NCBI GenBank assembly: GCA_005503055.1 | Contig: SCOX01000009.1 | Location: 62,001-126,000 of the forward strand | Source of the DNA: Lysobacteraceae bacterium P | GTDB lineage: Bacteria > Pseudomonadota > Gammaproteobacteria > Xanthomonadales > Xanthomonadaceae | Direction of reading: 5' to 3' | DNA length: 64,000 nt | The notes under the pieces: model-generated | What the model was told of the DNA's origin: nothing | Seen by the model: the letters and a program-made list of their open reading frames with translations, nothing else | The model's database searches: none | Translations under genes and position numbers: made by a program | Part shown: positions 35,776 to 46,803 of the stretch, piece by piece | Layout: every line of letters begins with the position of its first letter | Numbering within the stretch: position 1 is the stretch's first letter

Positions 35776-37476
35776 TCAGCGGAACTTCGCCGGGTCCGGC
35801 AACGTCACCGGTACGCCGTGCTCGTCGCAGTCGCCGGCCTTGCACAGCTCCGCGCGCAGCGCAGGCATGGACTGCAGCAGGAAGTGGAAGATGGTGTTCT
35901 GCTCGACGCTGCCACGCACCGCGTCACTGCCCGGGCCGCGCGCCCAGATGCCGACGTCGTCGCCGCCGTGCGATTCGGCAGCCGTGGGCACCAGCGCTTC
36001 CTGCAGGTAATCCGGATCCTGCGTGTCGACGTTGCGAAGGTCGGGGCGGCCGTTCTTCGGGATCTGCACGCCGCTCACCGTGTGCAGGAAGCGCTTCGGG
36101 CCTTCGGGTTGCTGCGCGCTCGCGCCGACATAGCCGGGGCCGTTGCTGTAGCTCAACGTGGTGTAGGGCAGGCCCAGCTGGTCCAACGCGTAGCTGCCGT
36201 TGCCGTCGTCCTCGCCGCTGCTGCCGCGCACCTTGTCGAGGATCGGATTCCCGCGCTTGGGATAGCCGACGAAGCTCAACGTGTGCGAGTGGTCGGCGGT
36301 GACCAGGATCAGCGTGTCCTGCGCCGACGTCGCATCCGCGGCGGCCTGCACCGCTTCGCTCAAGGCGATGGTGTCGGTGAGCGCGCGATACGCATTGCCG
36401 TAGTGGTTCGCGTGGTCGATTCGGCCGCCTTCCACCAGCAGCACGTAGCCCTTGTCGTTCTGCTGCAGTCGCGCGATCGCCGCACGCGTCATCTCCGCCA
36501 GCGTGGGCTCGCCCGCGCCGTCCTGCGCGCGGTCGGCCGAGAACTGCATGTGGTCGGGTTCGAACAACGCGAGCAGGGGCCCCGTCGCCGGTGCGTCGGC
36601 GAGTTGCTGCGCATTCCACACGTAGGTGCCGTCGGCGTGACGGTGCTTCCATTGCGCGATGAGGTCGCGGCCGTCCAGGCGCTCGCCGACCTTGTCGTCG
36701 TATTCGGGATCGCGCTCGCTCACCGGCATGAAGTTCTTGCGGCCGCCGCCCATCAGCACGTCCGGGCCTTGGCCGAACGGGGTTTCGACGAGTTGGCGCG
36801 CGATGTCGATGCAGCCGGCGGTGCGTGCCTCGTCGCTGAGTTCGGTGTCGTTCTCCCAGTTTCGTTCTGGCGTATGCGTGAACGTCGCGCCGGGCGTCGC
36901 GTGCGTCACGCGCGTGGTCGTGACCACGCCGGTGGCGAAGCCGCGGCTGGCGGCCAGTTCCCACAGCGTCAGCATCGGCACGGTCTGCGCCTGCGCGCAA
37001 TCTTTGCGGGCCGCCTGCTGACCGATGCTGAGCACACCGGCGCGCGTCTTCACGCCGGTGGCCATCGCGCTCATCGTGCCGGCCGAGTCGGGCGTCTGCG
37101 AGTCGGTGTTGTAGGTCCGGCTCAGCGCGGTGCCTGAGAAGTTTTCCCAGCTCAGGCGGTTCTCCTCGCCGGGGCCGCCCTTGCGCTGGCCGTCGAGGAT
37201 GCGCGCGGCAGCGACGGTGGTCAGGCTCATGCCGTCGCCGACGAACAGGATCACGTTCTTCGCCCGGCCCGACATCGCGCCGCGATGCGCCGCCTGTGCT
37301 GCGCCGTCGCGGAACCACCACTGCGGCGTTTCGCCGGCGGGACGGCGGATCGTCGGGACATCGACTTCCAGCGCGGTCGACTTTGCCGGATCGGGTGCCG
37401 CGCTGCCGGTGCTGGCGCAGGCGGAAACGAGCAGGGTGGTGGCGAAGGCCAGGACGGTGCGGGTGGCTCGGGACAT
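35776..37476 (-). CDS. Alkaline phosphatase, lipoprotein type
   Basis: 566 residues. Signal peptide with lipobox VSAC (Cys at about 20). The alkaline phosphatase superfamily core shows the first metal Asp in ILFVGDGMS, the serine nucleophile in PDSAGTMSAMATG, and metal ligands in EGGRIDHANH, TADHSHT and ESHGGDDVGIWARGPG, a pattern closer to the eukaryotic/TNAP-like PhoA than to E. coli PhoA. It releases phosphate from organic esters in the periplasm, probably under phosphate limitation, though I see no clear Pho box. A terminator follows. Confidence 0.92.
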   Translation of the reverse strand: MSRATRTVLAFATTLLVSACASTGSAAPDPAKSTALEVDVPTIRRPAGETPQWWFRDGAAQAAHRGAMSGRAKNVILFVGDGMSLTTVAAARILDGQRKGGPGEENRLSWENFSGTALSRTYNTDSQTPDSAGTMSAMATGVKTRAGVLSIGQQAARKDCAQAQTVPMLTLWELAASRGFATGVVTTTRVTHATPGATFTHTPERNWENDTELSDEARTAGCIDIARQLVETPFGQGPDVLMGGGRKNFMPVSERDPEYDDKVGERLDGRDLIAQWKHRHADGTYVWNAQQLADAPATGPLLALFEPDHMQFSADRAQDGAGEPTLAEMTRAAIARLQQNDKGYVLLVEGGRIDHANHYGNAYRALTDTIALSEAVQAAADATSAQDTLILVTADHSHTLSFVGYPKRGNPILDKVRGSSGEDDGNGSYALDQLGLPYTTLSYSNGPGYVGASAQQPEGPKRFLHTVSGVQIPKNGRPDLRNVDTQDPDYLQEALVPTAAESHGGDDVGIWARGPGSDAVRGSVEQNTIFHFLLQSMPALRAELCKAGDCDEHGVPVTLPDPAKFR

Positions 37477-37620
37477 TCGGGAGGCGTCGTCGGAAGGGCA
37501 AAGCGCGATTATGGGGCGCGTTATTGCAGCTCTGGGACACCGGCGTTGCATTCACGGGGTCGCCACCCCAAATGTCGTGGGCTATCGTGCCAAGTCGCCC
37601 GTTTGTGTAAAGAGGTCCGG

Positions 37621-38919
37621 ATGAAAGTGGTGTCGACCTGGTTGCGAATCCCGTTCTGGCAGCGCGTGCTGGCCGGGTTCGTGCTGGGCGCGCTCGCGGG
37701 TTGGGCATTCGGCCATTCGGCCGAGGTCTGGTTCGGGCCGCTGGGCACCCTCTACGTCACGCTTATCAAGATGATCGCGGTGCCGCTGGTGTTCTTCGCG
37801 GTGATGAACGCGATCGGCAGCCTGCACGGGCAGAAGTCGGTGGCTGCGCTCGGCGGACGCACGTTCCTGTGGTTCGCGATTACCGCCGCGCTCGCCGTCG
37901 GCGTGGGACTACTGATCGGATGGCTGTTGCAGCCGGGCAGGGGCCTGACCGGCCTGACCGTCGCGCCGGACTACACCGTGCGCGAACTTCCCTCGCCGTT
38001 GCAGGTGCTGCTGGACGTCGTGCCGGCCAATCCGTTCAAGGCGCTGAGCGACGGCAAGATCCTGCAGGTGATCGTGTTCGCCGGGCTGGTCGGCTTCGCG
38101 CTGGTGAAGCTGGGCGAGCGCACCGCCGGCCTGCGCAAGCTGGTCGGCGAGGCCAGCGACGTGATGGTGCAGGTGACGCGCTTCGTGCTGGAAATGACGC
38201 CGCTGGGCACGTTCGGCCTGATCGCCTCGCTGGTCGGCGCCTACGGTTTCGAGAAGCTGCTGCCGCTGGGCACGTTCGTGTTCGCGCTGTACCTGGCGTG
38301 CGCGATCCACATCGTGTTCGTGTACGGCAGCCTGCTCGCGCTGCACGGGCTCAATCCGTTCAAGTTCTTCCGCGGCGCGGCGCCGGGCATGCAGGTGGCG
38401 TTCGTGGCTTCGTCGAGTTTCGCGGCGATGCCGGCGGCGATCCGTTCGGTCACGCACAACCTGGGTGTGGACAAGGACTACGCCGCCTTCGCCGTGCCGC
38501 TGGGCGCAAGCATCAAGATGGACGGCTGCGGTGCGATCTACCCTGCGTTGACCTCGATGTTCGTCGCGCAGTACTTCGGCTTGCACCTGGAACCGAGCCA
38601 GTACGTGACGATCCTCATCGCCTCGGTACTCGGCAGTTTCGGCACCGCCGGCGTGCCGGGCACGGCGATCGTGATGGTGACGCTGGTGCTGTCGGCGGCG
38701 GGGTTGCCGCTGGAAGGCATCGGTTACCTGGTCGCCATCGACCGCGTACTCGACATGATGCGCACGATGACCAACGTGACCGGGCAGATGGTGGTGCCGG
38801 TGCTGGTGGCGAAGGAATCGGGCCTGCTGGATCGCGACGTGTACGAAGCGGCTTCCAGCAATCTTGGCATCGCCGAAGGCGAGAAGGCCGAAGTGCGCAC
38901 CGTGCGGGACGCGGGCTGA
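37621..38919 (+). CDS. Dicarboxylate/amino acid:cation symporter
   Basis: 432 residues, DAACS family. Eight membrane helices plus the two re-entrant hairpins. The substrate motifs are AFVASSSFAAMPAAI (HP1, serine-rich) and GSFGTAGVPGTAIVM (HP2), and the helix-7/8 region KMDGCGAIYPALTSMF replaces the usual NMDGTA. It imports C4-dicarboxylates, glutamate/aspartate or neutral amino acids with H+ or Na+. The TGATG overlap couples it to the GNAT gene at 38919. It is divergent from the alkaline phosphatase. Confidence 0.9.
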   Translation: MKVVSTWLRIPFWQRVLAGFVLGALAGWAFGHSAEVWFGPLGTLYVTLIKMIAVPLVFFAVMNAIGSLHGQKSVAALGGRTFLWFAITAALAVGVGLLIGWLLQPGRGLTGLTVAPDYTVRELPSPLQVLLDVVPANPFKALSDGKILQVIVFAGLVGFALVKLGERTAGLRKLVGEASDVMVQVTRFVLEMTPLGTFGLIASLVGAYGFEKLLPLGTFVFALYLACAIHIVFVYGSLLALHGLNPFKFFRGAAPGMQVAFVASSSFAAMPAAIRSVTHNLGVDKDYAAFAVPLGASIKMDGCGAIYPALTSMFVAQYFGLHLEPSQYVTILIASVLGSFGTAGVPGTAIVMVTLVLSAAGLPLEGIGYLVAIDRVLDMMRTMTNVTGQMVVPVLVAKESGLLDRDVYEAASSNLGIAEGEKAEVRTVRDAG

Positions 38920-39335
38920 TGGTCGCCTCGTCGGTGGAACTGGTGGAGCAGTTCCCCGATGCGGAGGACTACTGCCGCCTGCGCGCGGACGCGGGCATGG
39001 CGACGCGTACGCTCGATGCCGCACGACGCGGCCTGCCCAACACGCTTTACGGCGTGAGCCTTCTGCACGAAGGGCAGGTGGTCGGCATGGGCCGTGTGAT
39101 CGGCGACGGCGGGTCCTTCTTCATCGTGGTCGACATCGCGGTGGCGCCGCAGCACCAGGGGCGCGGCCTCGGCCGCCGCATCATGGATGCGCTGGACGCA
39201 TGGCTGCGCGCGAACGCGCCACCGTCGGCGGTCGTCTCGCTGGTGGCCGATGGCGATGCCAAGTATCTCTACGCCAAGTACGGCTTCGTCGAGACCACGC
39301 CGCATTCGGTCAACATGGAATACCAGGTCCAATAG
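38919..39335 (+). CDS. GNAT-family N-acetyltransferase
   Basis: 138 residues with a complete GNAT core (VVGMGRVIGDGGSFFIVVDIAVAPQHQGRGLGRRIMDALDAWL, CoA loop QHQGRGLG; YAKYGFVETTPHSVNM). The acceptor is unknown. The start ATG shares one base with the stop of the symporter gene (TGATG), so the two are translationally coupled. An internal ATG at residue 29 (MATRTLDAARRG) is a less likely start. Confidence 0.88.
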   Translation: MVASSVELVEQFPDAEDYCRLRADAGMATRTLDAARRGLPNTLYGVSLLHEGQVVGMGRVIGDGGSFFIVVDIAVAPQHQGRGLGRRIMDALDAWLRANAPPSAVVSLVADGDAKYLYAKYGFVETTPHSVNMEYQVQ

Positions 39336-39362
39336 ACCGCCAACGCTTCAGGGAGGAAGGGG

Positions 39363-39920
39363 ATGTCGAAACGTTGCTGGATACTGTGCGCGGCGCTGCT
39401 CGCCGGATGCGCGACGCGGTCGCCGGTCGCGACGAACGACCACCATGACACGCACTCGGGCCAGGTCGGCATGCGCGATATCAGCGGCATGATCGCGCAG
39501 CCTTCGCGCATGCAGTTGGCCGAAAACGAATCCTTCCTCGTGCCGCTGGAGGACGATGGCAACGCCTTGCCGGAATATCCGGCCGCATTGCTCGCGCAGG
39601 GACTTGCGCCGCAGGCGGTGTGCTTTCGCGTGGGAATCGAGCGCGACGGTCGCGTCGTGTCGTCGTCGGAAGCGATTGCTCCGCCGGATTGCCCGGCGCC
39701 GGGCGCGGTCGATCCGGCATTCTTCGACGCAGTGAAGCGCGCGGTGAGCCGCTGGCGTTACGAGCCCGGACTGCGCTGCGTGTTTCCGGATGCGAGGACG
39801 AAGGAAGACACGGTGGGAAGCTGCGGCGGCTACACCGAAGTGCCCGAAGCGGTGACGTTGACGTACCGCTTCGTGTTCGAGCAGCGCGATGGTCGCGGCA
39901 GCGTGCGGATGGCGTTGTAG
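39363..39920 (+). CDS. Exported lipoprotein with TonB-C-like domain
   Basis: 185 residues. Signal peptide with lipobox LLAGC (Cys at about 16). The segment PEYPAALLAQGLAPQAVCFRVGIERDGRVVSSS...VKRAVSRWRYEPGLR resembles the C-terminal TonB/energy-transducer fold, where P-YP and W-Y/F-P are hallmarks. Two further cysteines (APPDCPAPG, GSCGGY) could pair. Function is not assigned. It follows the GNAT gene by 27 nt and may belong to the same transcript. Confidence 0.72.
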   Translation: MSKRCWILCAALLAGCATRSPVATNDHHDTHSGQVGMRDISGMIAQPSRMQLAENESFLVPLEDDGNALPEYPAALLAQGLAPQAVCFRVGIERDGRVVSSSEAIAPPDCPAPGAVDPAFFDAVKRAVSRWRYEPGLRCVFPDARTKEDTVGSCGGYTEVPEAVTLTYRFVFEQRDGRGSVRMAL

Positions 39921-39924
39921 CGCC

Positions 39925-40412
39925 TCAGATCCGCGAATACGACCACGATTGCATGCGCCCGTCGCGGTACGGCATCACGCCGTGGAAGGCGCGCGGGTCG
40001 TCGTCGAACACCAGCGGCAGGAAGTTGCGGTCGCCTTCCCACATCGGCAGTTCGTCCAGGCGCTCGATCGGCACCCATTCGAGCGTGCCCTCGGGATTGC
40101 TCGCATGCGGCACACCGCTGAAGCCGGTGATGACGAACACGAAGCCCAGCCAGTCCTCGCCGTGCTTGCCGAAGCCAGGCCAGCTGATCGTGCCGCGCAG
40201 TTGCATGGCCTCGCACTCGATGCCGGCTTCCTCCAGGATCTCGCGGCGCATGCCGGCGACGACGTCCTCGTCGCGTTCGATCTTGCCGCCCAGGCCGTTG
40301 TATTTGCCCAACTGGTGGTCGTCGGGCCGCGCGTTGCGGTGGACCATCAGCACCTGGCGGCCGTCGGCCGAAAGCACGTAGCCGAGCGTGGCGACGATGG
40401 GCGTGTACGGCA

Positions 40413-40413
<1 letters not shown>
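39925..40413 (-). CDS. NUDIX hydrolase
   Basis: 162 residues. The Nudix box is clear (GLGGKIERDEDVVAGMRREILEEAGIE, about 41-66). The style is of the 8-oxo-dGTP/dNTP pyrophosphatase-like group (YVLSADGRQVLMVHRNARPDDHQLGKYNGLGGKI), which cleans oxidised nucleotides. Substrate choice is inferred only from the family. Its ATG shares one base with the stop of the metallo-beta-lactamase gene (TGATG). Confidence 0.87.
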
Positions 40414-42554
<2,141 letters not shown>

Positions 42555-42558
<4 letters not shown>

Positions 42559-43055
42559 GCGGACGTCAGCGCGAACTCAATCTTCGTTTCCTCGCCGAAC
42601 CGACCGACGTGAACTACGGCGGCAAGGTGCACGGCGGGATGGTGATGAAGTGGATCGACCAGGCCGGCTACGCGGCGGCGGTCGGCTGGAGCGGCACCTA
42701 CAGCGTCACCGTCGCGGTGGGCGGCATCCGTTTCGTCGCCCCGATCCGGATCTCCGACCTGGTGACGGTTCACACCAAGCTGGTCCACACCGGCACGACC
42801 AGCATGCATTTCGCGGTGGACGTGAAAGCGCGCGACCCGATGGAAGGGCCGGAGCAGGAGCGTCTGTGCACCCACTGCATCATCGTCTTCGTCGCGCTCG
42901 ACGCGGTGGAGGGCAAGCCCACGCCGGTCCCCGCCTGGACGCCCGTCAACGAGGACGACAAGCGCCTGGGCGAATACGCGCTCAAGGTGATGGAGCTCAG
43001 CAAGGGCATCGAACAGACCGTCGAGCGCCTGTCCGCGGTGAACGAGGGCGGGTAA
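42555..43055 (+). CDS. Acyl-CoA thioesterase (hotdog fold, YciA/cytosolic type)
   Basis: 166 residues with the hotdog motif ANYGGKVHGG-like VNYGGKVHGGMVMKWIDQAGYAAA and the FVAPIRISDLVTVHTKLVHTG strand pair. It hydrolyses acyl-CoA thioesters; chain length preference cannot be read from sequence. Its start overlaps the stop of the flavin reductase gene (ATGA), so the pair is translationally coupled. Confidence 0.9.
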
Positions 43056-43056
43056 T

Positions 43057-43100
43057 GGTGAGGCAGGCCGCTTGCGTGGGTGAGGCAGGCCGCTTGCGCG
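43057..43100. repeat. Two tandem 22-bp units
   Basis: GGTGAGGCAGGCCGCTTGCG is repeated head to tail (43057-43078, 43079-43100), followed by a GC palindrome (CGCGGCACTGCCGCGCGG). The rest of the 353-bp gap to the NlpC/P60 gene holds scattered CATGG/GGATGGC-rich sequence with no gene that I can support. Confidence 0.55.
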
Positions 43101-43357
43101 GCACTGCCGCGCGGCCTGCCGAACGCCCGGCCAGGGATGGCCGGGTGGGGCGATCCGAAGCCTGACGCGTATCGCCAAGGAGGGCATCCCTTCCTAACCG
43201 AAGAGCGCGCACTGCGCGGCATGCCGAGCGCCTGGCCATGGCATTCCGGAGCCGGGAGCGTCGCGCCATGGATGGCGGCTTTGATGCTGGAGCGAGGAGG
43301 CGGGGCGGCGAAGTGAGGCCCGGCGCCAGGGGTCCCCTCGACAGCAACCCCCTGAAA

Positions 43358-43384
43358 CAAAAAAGGCCGCCCCGAAGGCGGCCT
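43358..43384 (-). terminator. Terminator of the first NlpC/P60 gene
   Basis: AGGCCGCC / GGCGGCCT stem with 5-nt loop and six T on the minus strand, 25 nt after the stop at 43409. Confidence 0.85.
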
Positions 43385-43408
43385 CTCACCCGGATCGCGC
43401 TCGCCGGC

Positions 43409-44086
43409 TCAGATGCCTTCGATGCGGCGCGCTTCCATGAACTTCTGGCTCCAGTAGCCGGTTTCCAGGCTGGAGACCTGCACGTCCTTGCCGCGGCTCG
43501 GGGCGTGCACGAAACGGCCTTCGCCCACGTAGATGCCGACGTGATCGACGCGACCGCGACGGCCGAAGAACACCAGGTCGCCTTCGGTCAACTTGGCGCG
43601 ATCGGCGATCAGCTCGCCGCTCTTGGCCATCTCGCGCGAGACGCGCGGCAGCTCGATGCCCAGGGCGTTACGGAATACATAGCCAACCAGGCCGCTGCAA
43701 TCGAAGCCCTTGTCCGGCTCGCTGCCGCCCCAGCGGTACGGCGTGCCGAGCAGCGCCATCGCACGCTGCAGCACGTTCTTGATCTTGCTCTGCTTCTCGA
43801 TCGGCAACTGGGCCACCGGATCGCCGGACGCGGCGGGCACCAGTAGGCGGTTCAGGTCGGTTGCCAGCAGCAACGCGCGGTCCGACAGGCTCATCGCCTC
43901 CGGCAGCGCGGTATGGGCGACAGGTGCCGGGCCGTCCGCCGAATCGCCCGCAAGGGACGACGAAGGCATCTGCTGCGCGAGGGCCGGTGCGGCCAGCAGG
44001 GCCAACGCGACGGCAAGTCCAAACCGGGTGGAGCGCCGGTTGCGGCAGGTCGGAGCGAAGTTGGCGCCTGAGGGCGATTGGGGCAT
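43409..44086 (-). CDS. NlpC/P60 cell-wall endopeptidase, first copy
   Basis: 225 residues from the ATG at 44086. An N-terminal signal peptide (about 18-35, ALAQQ) is followed by a linker and an NlpC/P60 domain (about 105-225) with the catalytic Cys in GFDCSGLVGYVF and His in DHVGIYVGEGRFVHAPS. It cleaves peptide stems of peptidoglycan. It has a terminator and lies 133 nt downstream of a paralogue at 44219-44776 on the same strand. Confidence 0.9.
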   Translation of the reverse strand: MPQSPSGANFAPTCRNRRSTRFGLAVALALLAAPALAQQMPSSSLAGDSADGPAPVAHTALPEAMSLSDRALLLATDLNRLLVPAASGDPVAQLPIEKQSKIKNVLQRAMALLGTPYRWGGSEPDKGFDCSGLVGYVFRNALGIELPRVSREMAKSGELIADRAKLTEGDLVFFGRRGRVDHVGIYVGEGRFVHAPSRGKDVQVSSLETGYWSQKFMEARRIEGI

Positions 44087-44218
44087 CACGCGGTCATCAC
44101 AAATGGATCGCGAGGGATGATGCCTGCCTGAGCGACGAATGTCGTTCGTATTTCGTAATTTTTTCGTTAAGTGAATTCGCGGCGTGTCACAAAACGTGCC
44201 AAGGACTTCACCTCGGCG

Positions 44219-44776
44219 TCACCGCAGGACCCGCTTGGCCCCGGTGTAGTGGTCGCGCCAATAGCTGCCGTCTAGGTGGTCCAGACGCACCGTCCCGCCG
44301 GTGCTGGGCGCGTGAACGAAACGGCCTTCGCCTACGTAAATGCCCACGTGGCTGACCCCGCCACCCTGGCCGAAGAAGACCAGGTCGCCTGCCGTCAGAC
44401 TCTGCGGGACGATCTTCGGGCCCTGGAACGCGGCCAGGTCGCGCGAGGTCCGCGGCAGGTTCAGCGACAGGGTGTCCCGGTAGACGTAATTGACCAGCCC
44501 GCTGCAGTCGAACCCGCTCTCGGGCGTGTTGCCGCCATACCGATAAGGTGTGCCGACCAGGCTGATCGCCCGCATCAGCACCGCATTGGCCGCGGCCGGA
44601 TTGGCCGGCTCCACGACCGGCCACACGCGCTGCGCGGGAGGCGGGGCACGGCGTACGGACTCGCGCCCACCGCCGCAGCCGGCGAGCGCCGATATCGCGA
44701 TGATCAGAACAAAGAAGCCGGCGCCACGTGCTGGCGCGGGAATGTGCTTGCCGGGATAATGCCGAGCTTTCGTCAC
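44219..44776 (-). CDS. NlpC/P60 cell-wall endopeptidase, second copy (lipoprotein)
   Basis: 185 residues. No ATG is available before the domain; the GTG at 44776 gives a signal peptide with lipobox LAGC (Cys at about 34). NlpC/P60 domain with Cys in GFDCSGLVNYVY and His in SHVGIYVGEGRFVHAPS. The same GTPYR(W/Y)GG entry motif occurs in both copies, so they are paralogues. Lipid anchoring versus free export may place them at different sites of the envelope. Confidence 0.88.
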   Translation of the reverse strand: MTKARHYPGKHIPAPARGAGFFVLIIAISALAGCGGGRESVRRAPPPAQRVWPVVEPANPAAANAVLMRAISLVGTPYRYGGNTPESGFDCSGLVNYVYRDTLSLNLPRTSRDLAAFQGPKIVPQSLTAGDLVFFGQGGGVSHVGIYVGEGRFVHAPSTGGTVRLDHLDGSYWRDHYTGAKRVLR

Positions 44777-44867
44777 GGCCGGTACTTTGGCCGTTCATGT
44801 CGCCGCCGGCAAGTCCGCCGCGGCCTCCGGGCCGCCGCCGTCGCGGCCACCAGCCGAGTCACATTCA

Positions 44868-45347
44868 ATGAAGATCGAGAAAGACCGCGTCGTCCGTTTC
44901 CACTACACCGTCTCCGAAGTCGGCCAGGAGCCGCTGGAAACCTCCGAGGGCCGCGAGCCGCTGGCCATCCTGATTGGCCACGGCAACATCATCCCGGGCC
45001 TGGAGAAGGCGATGGACGGGCGCGAGGCGGGCGAGAAGTTCGAGGTGGACGTCGTCGCCGCCGACGCTTACGGCGAGCGCCGCGAGGGCCTGACCCAGCG
45101 CGTGCCGAAGAAGCACTTCAAGGGCGCACGCCTGGAGCCGGGCATGCAGGCCGTGCTGCCGACCAATTTTGGCCCGCGCGCGGTGACCATCGAGAAGGTG
45201 GGCATGAGCGTGGTCGATGTCGACCTCAACCACCCGATGTCCGGCAAGGACCTGCATTTCGCCATCGAACTGGTGGAAGTGCGCGAAGCCTCGGCGGAGG
45301 AAATCGAGCACGGCCACGTGCACGGCGATGGCGGCCACCATCACTGA
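44868..45347 (+). CDS. slyD: FKBP-type peptidyl-prolyl isomerase SlyD
   Basis: 159 residues. SlyD architecture: FKBP halves (MKIEKDRVVRFHYTVSE, ILIGHGNIIPGLEKAMDGREAGEKF) with the inserted IF domain (about 70-125, YGERREGLTQRVPKKHF), and a short histidine-rich tail (HGHVHGDGGHHH) that binds nickel or other metals. It is a cytoplasmic folding helper and metallochaperone. The ATG at 44868 is the family start; longer in-frame starts upstream are not conserved-looking. The tail is shorter than in E. coli. Confidence 0.93.
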   Translation: MKIEKDRVVRFHYTVSEVGQEPLETSEGREPLAILIGHGNIIPGLEKAMDGREAGEKFEVDVVAADAYGERREGLTQRVPKKHFKGARLEPGMQAVLPTNFGPRAVTIEKVGMSVVDVDLNHPMSGKDLHFAIELVEVREASAEEIEHGHVHGDGGHHH

Positions 45348-45369
45348 GCCTTGGCTCGAGCGACACAGG

Positions 45370-45400
45370 ACGGCCCGCGCAAGCGGGCCGTTCGCGTTTG
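45370..45400 (+). terminator. Possible terminator of slyD
   Basis: ACGGCCCGC / GCGGGCCGT stem with GCAA loop followed by a weak T-rich stretch (TCGCGTTT), 22 nt after the stop. Confidence 0.6.
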
Positions 45401-45536
45401 GTCGGGCGGGAACGCGGGTCGCCTTCGAAGGCGCCTTCTTCCGGCCTCGCGACAACAACCGGAAGCGCAAGCGTCGCAAACGCGCGTGCTTTAATCCGGT
45501 CCTCCCGTGGCGAGGAGGGAGGCAGGGGCGGTGGGG

Positions 45537-46799
45537 ATGACGCAATCGCATCAGGGTGAGTCCAAGCAGGTTGCGGCGACCGCACGCCTGCCATCGCTGG
45601 ACGTGCTGCGCGGCCTGGCGCTGCTCGGCATCGCGCTGATGAACGTGGAGTATTTCGACCGGCCGCTGAGCGACATGGGGCAGGGCCTGGAGCCGTCGCA
45701 GTCGCCCGCGGACTACGCCCTGTCCTGGCTGGTTTACGTATTCGTGCAGGGCAAGTTCTGGATCCTGTTTGCGCTGCTGTTCGGCATGGGCTTCGCGCTG
45801 ATGGATGCGCGCATGCGCGCGACTGGTCGTGACTTCCGCGCGATCCATGCGCGCCGCGCCGCCGGGCTGCTCGCGATCGGCCTGCTGCATGCGCTGCTGA
45901 TCTGGGCCGGCGACATCCTGGTCAGCTATGCCATTGGTGCGTTCCTGCTGCTGTGGTTCCGCAACATGGATCCCGATCGGCAGGGCCGTTGGGGCGCGGC
46001 ACTGTACGGCGTGCCGTGCCTGGCGCTGCTGCTGATGGCCTGGTCGATGTCGGCACTGGAACCATCCACGCCGGCGGCCGCCGATCCCGCCGAAACGGCA
46101 CGACGGGCCGTCGAACAGTCGCGGCGGGCGGCGGAGATCGCCGCGTATTCGAGCGGTTCGTGGTGGGAGGCGGTGCAGGTGCGCGCACGGTATTTCATCG
46201 AACATTTCGACGAAACGCTGGTGTTCGAGGTCTTCGCGCTGGGTATGTTCCTGGTGGGCGCATGGTTGTTGCGCATAGGCGCGATCGCCAATCCGGACAT
46301 GCATGCGCGGCTGCACGGTGGCCTGCGTTGGATCGTCCTGCCCGCAGGTTTGCTGCTGGCGTTGGCGAGCGCCTCGATCGCGGTCCGGTTCGACTGGGAG
46401 AACGATGGCACGCGATCCCTGCTGGCGACGTCGTTGATGCTGCTGGCCGCGCCGTTGATGAGCCTGGGTTACCTGGCCTGGACGATCCGGGCGCTGCGCA
46501 CCTCCACCGGTGCCCGCGTGCTCGGTACATTGGCGCCGGCCGGGCGCATGGCACTCAGCAACTATTTGCTGCAGTCGGTGGTCGGCACGCTGGTGTTCTA
46601 TGGCTACGGCCTTGGCCTGTGGGGCCAGGTGCCGCGCCGTTGGCAGGTATGCGGCGTGTTCGTCGTGTTCGCCCTGCAGGTGCTCGCCAGCCACTGGTGG
46701 CTGGCGCGCTTCCGGTACGGACCCGTGGAGTGGCTGTGGCGGGCTTGCAGCTACGGGCGATTTCCTCCGATGCGGCCCGCGGCCGCCCACAGCCTCTAA
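45537..46799 (+). CDS. DUF418 (YeiB-like) membrane protein
   Basis: 420 residues. Family start LPSLDVLRGLALLGIALMNVEYF, about nine membrane segments, and the DUF418 C-terminal part (LAPAGRMALSNYLLQSVVGTLVFYGYGLGLWG...FRYGPVEWLWRACSYG). It belongs to the acyltransferase-3-like superfamily by distant similarity; function is unknown. The ATG at 45537 was chosen for its GGAGGGAGGCAGGGG-type upstream purine run; the in-frame GTG nearby is an alternative. Confidence 0.86.
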   Translation: MTQSHQGESKQVAATARLPSLDVLRGLALLGIALMNVEYFDRPLSDMGQGLEPSQSPADYALSWLVYVFVQGKFWILFALLFGMGFALMDARMRATGRDFRAIHARRAAGLLAIGLLHALLIWAGDILVSYAIGAFLLLWFRNMDPDRQGRWGAALYGVPCLALLLMAWSMSALEPSTPAAADPAETARRAVEQSRRAAEIAAYSSGSWWEAVQVRARYFIEHFDETLVFEVFALGMFLVGAWLLRIGAIANPDMHARLHGGLRWIVLPAGLLLALASASIAVRFDWENDGTRSLLATSLMLLAAPLMSLGYLAWTIRALRTSTGARVLGTLAPAGRMALSNYLLQSVVGTLVFYGYGLGLWGQVPRRWQVCGVFVVFALQVLASHWWLARFRYGPVEWLWRACSYGRFPPMRPAAAHSL

Positions 46800-46803
46800 A
46801 CTC

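Noticed and set aside
43080-43316. 78-residue open frame in the gap before the NlpC/P60 genes
   Set aside because: It starts inside the 22-bp tandem duplication and has no ribosome binding site or recognisable domain.
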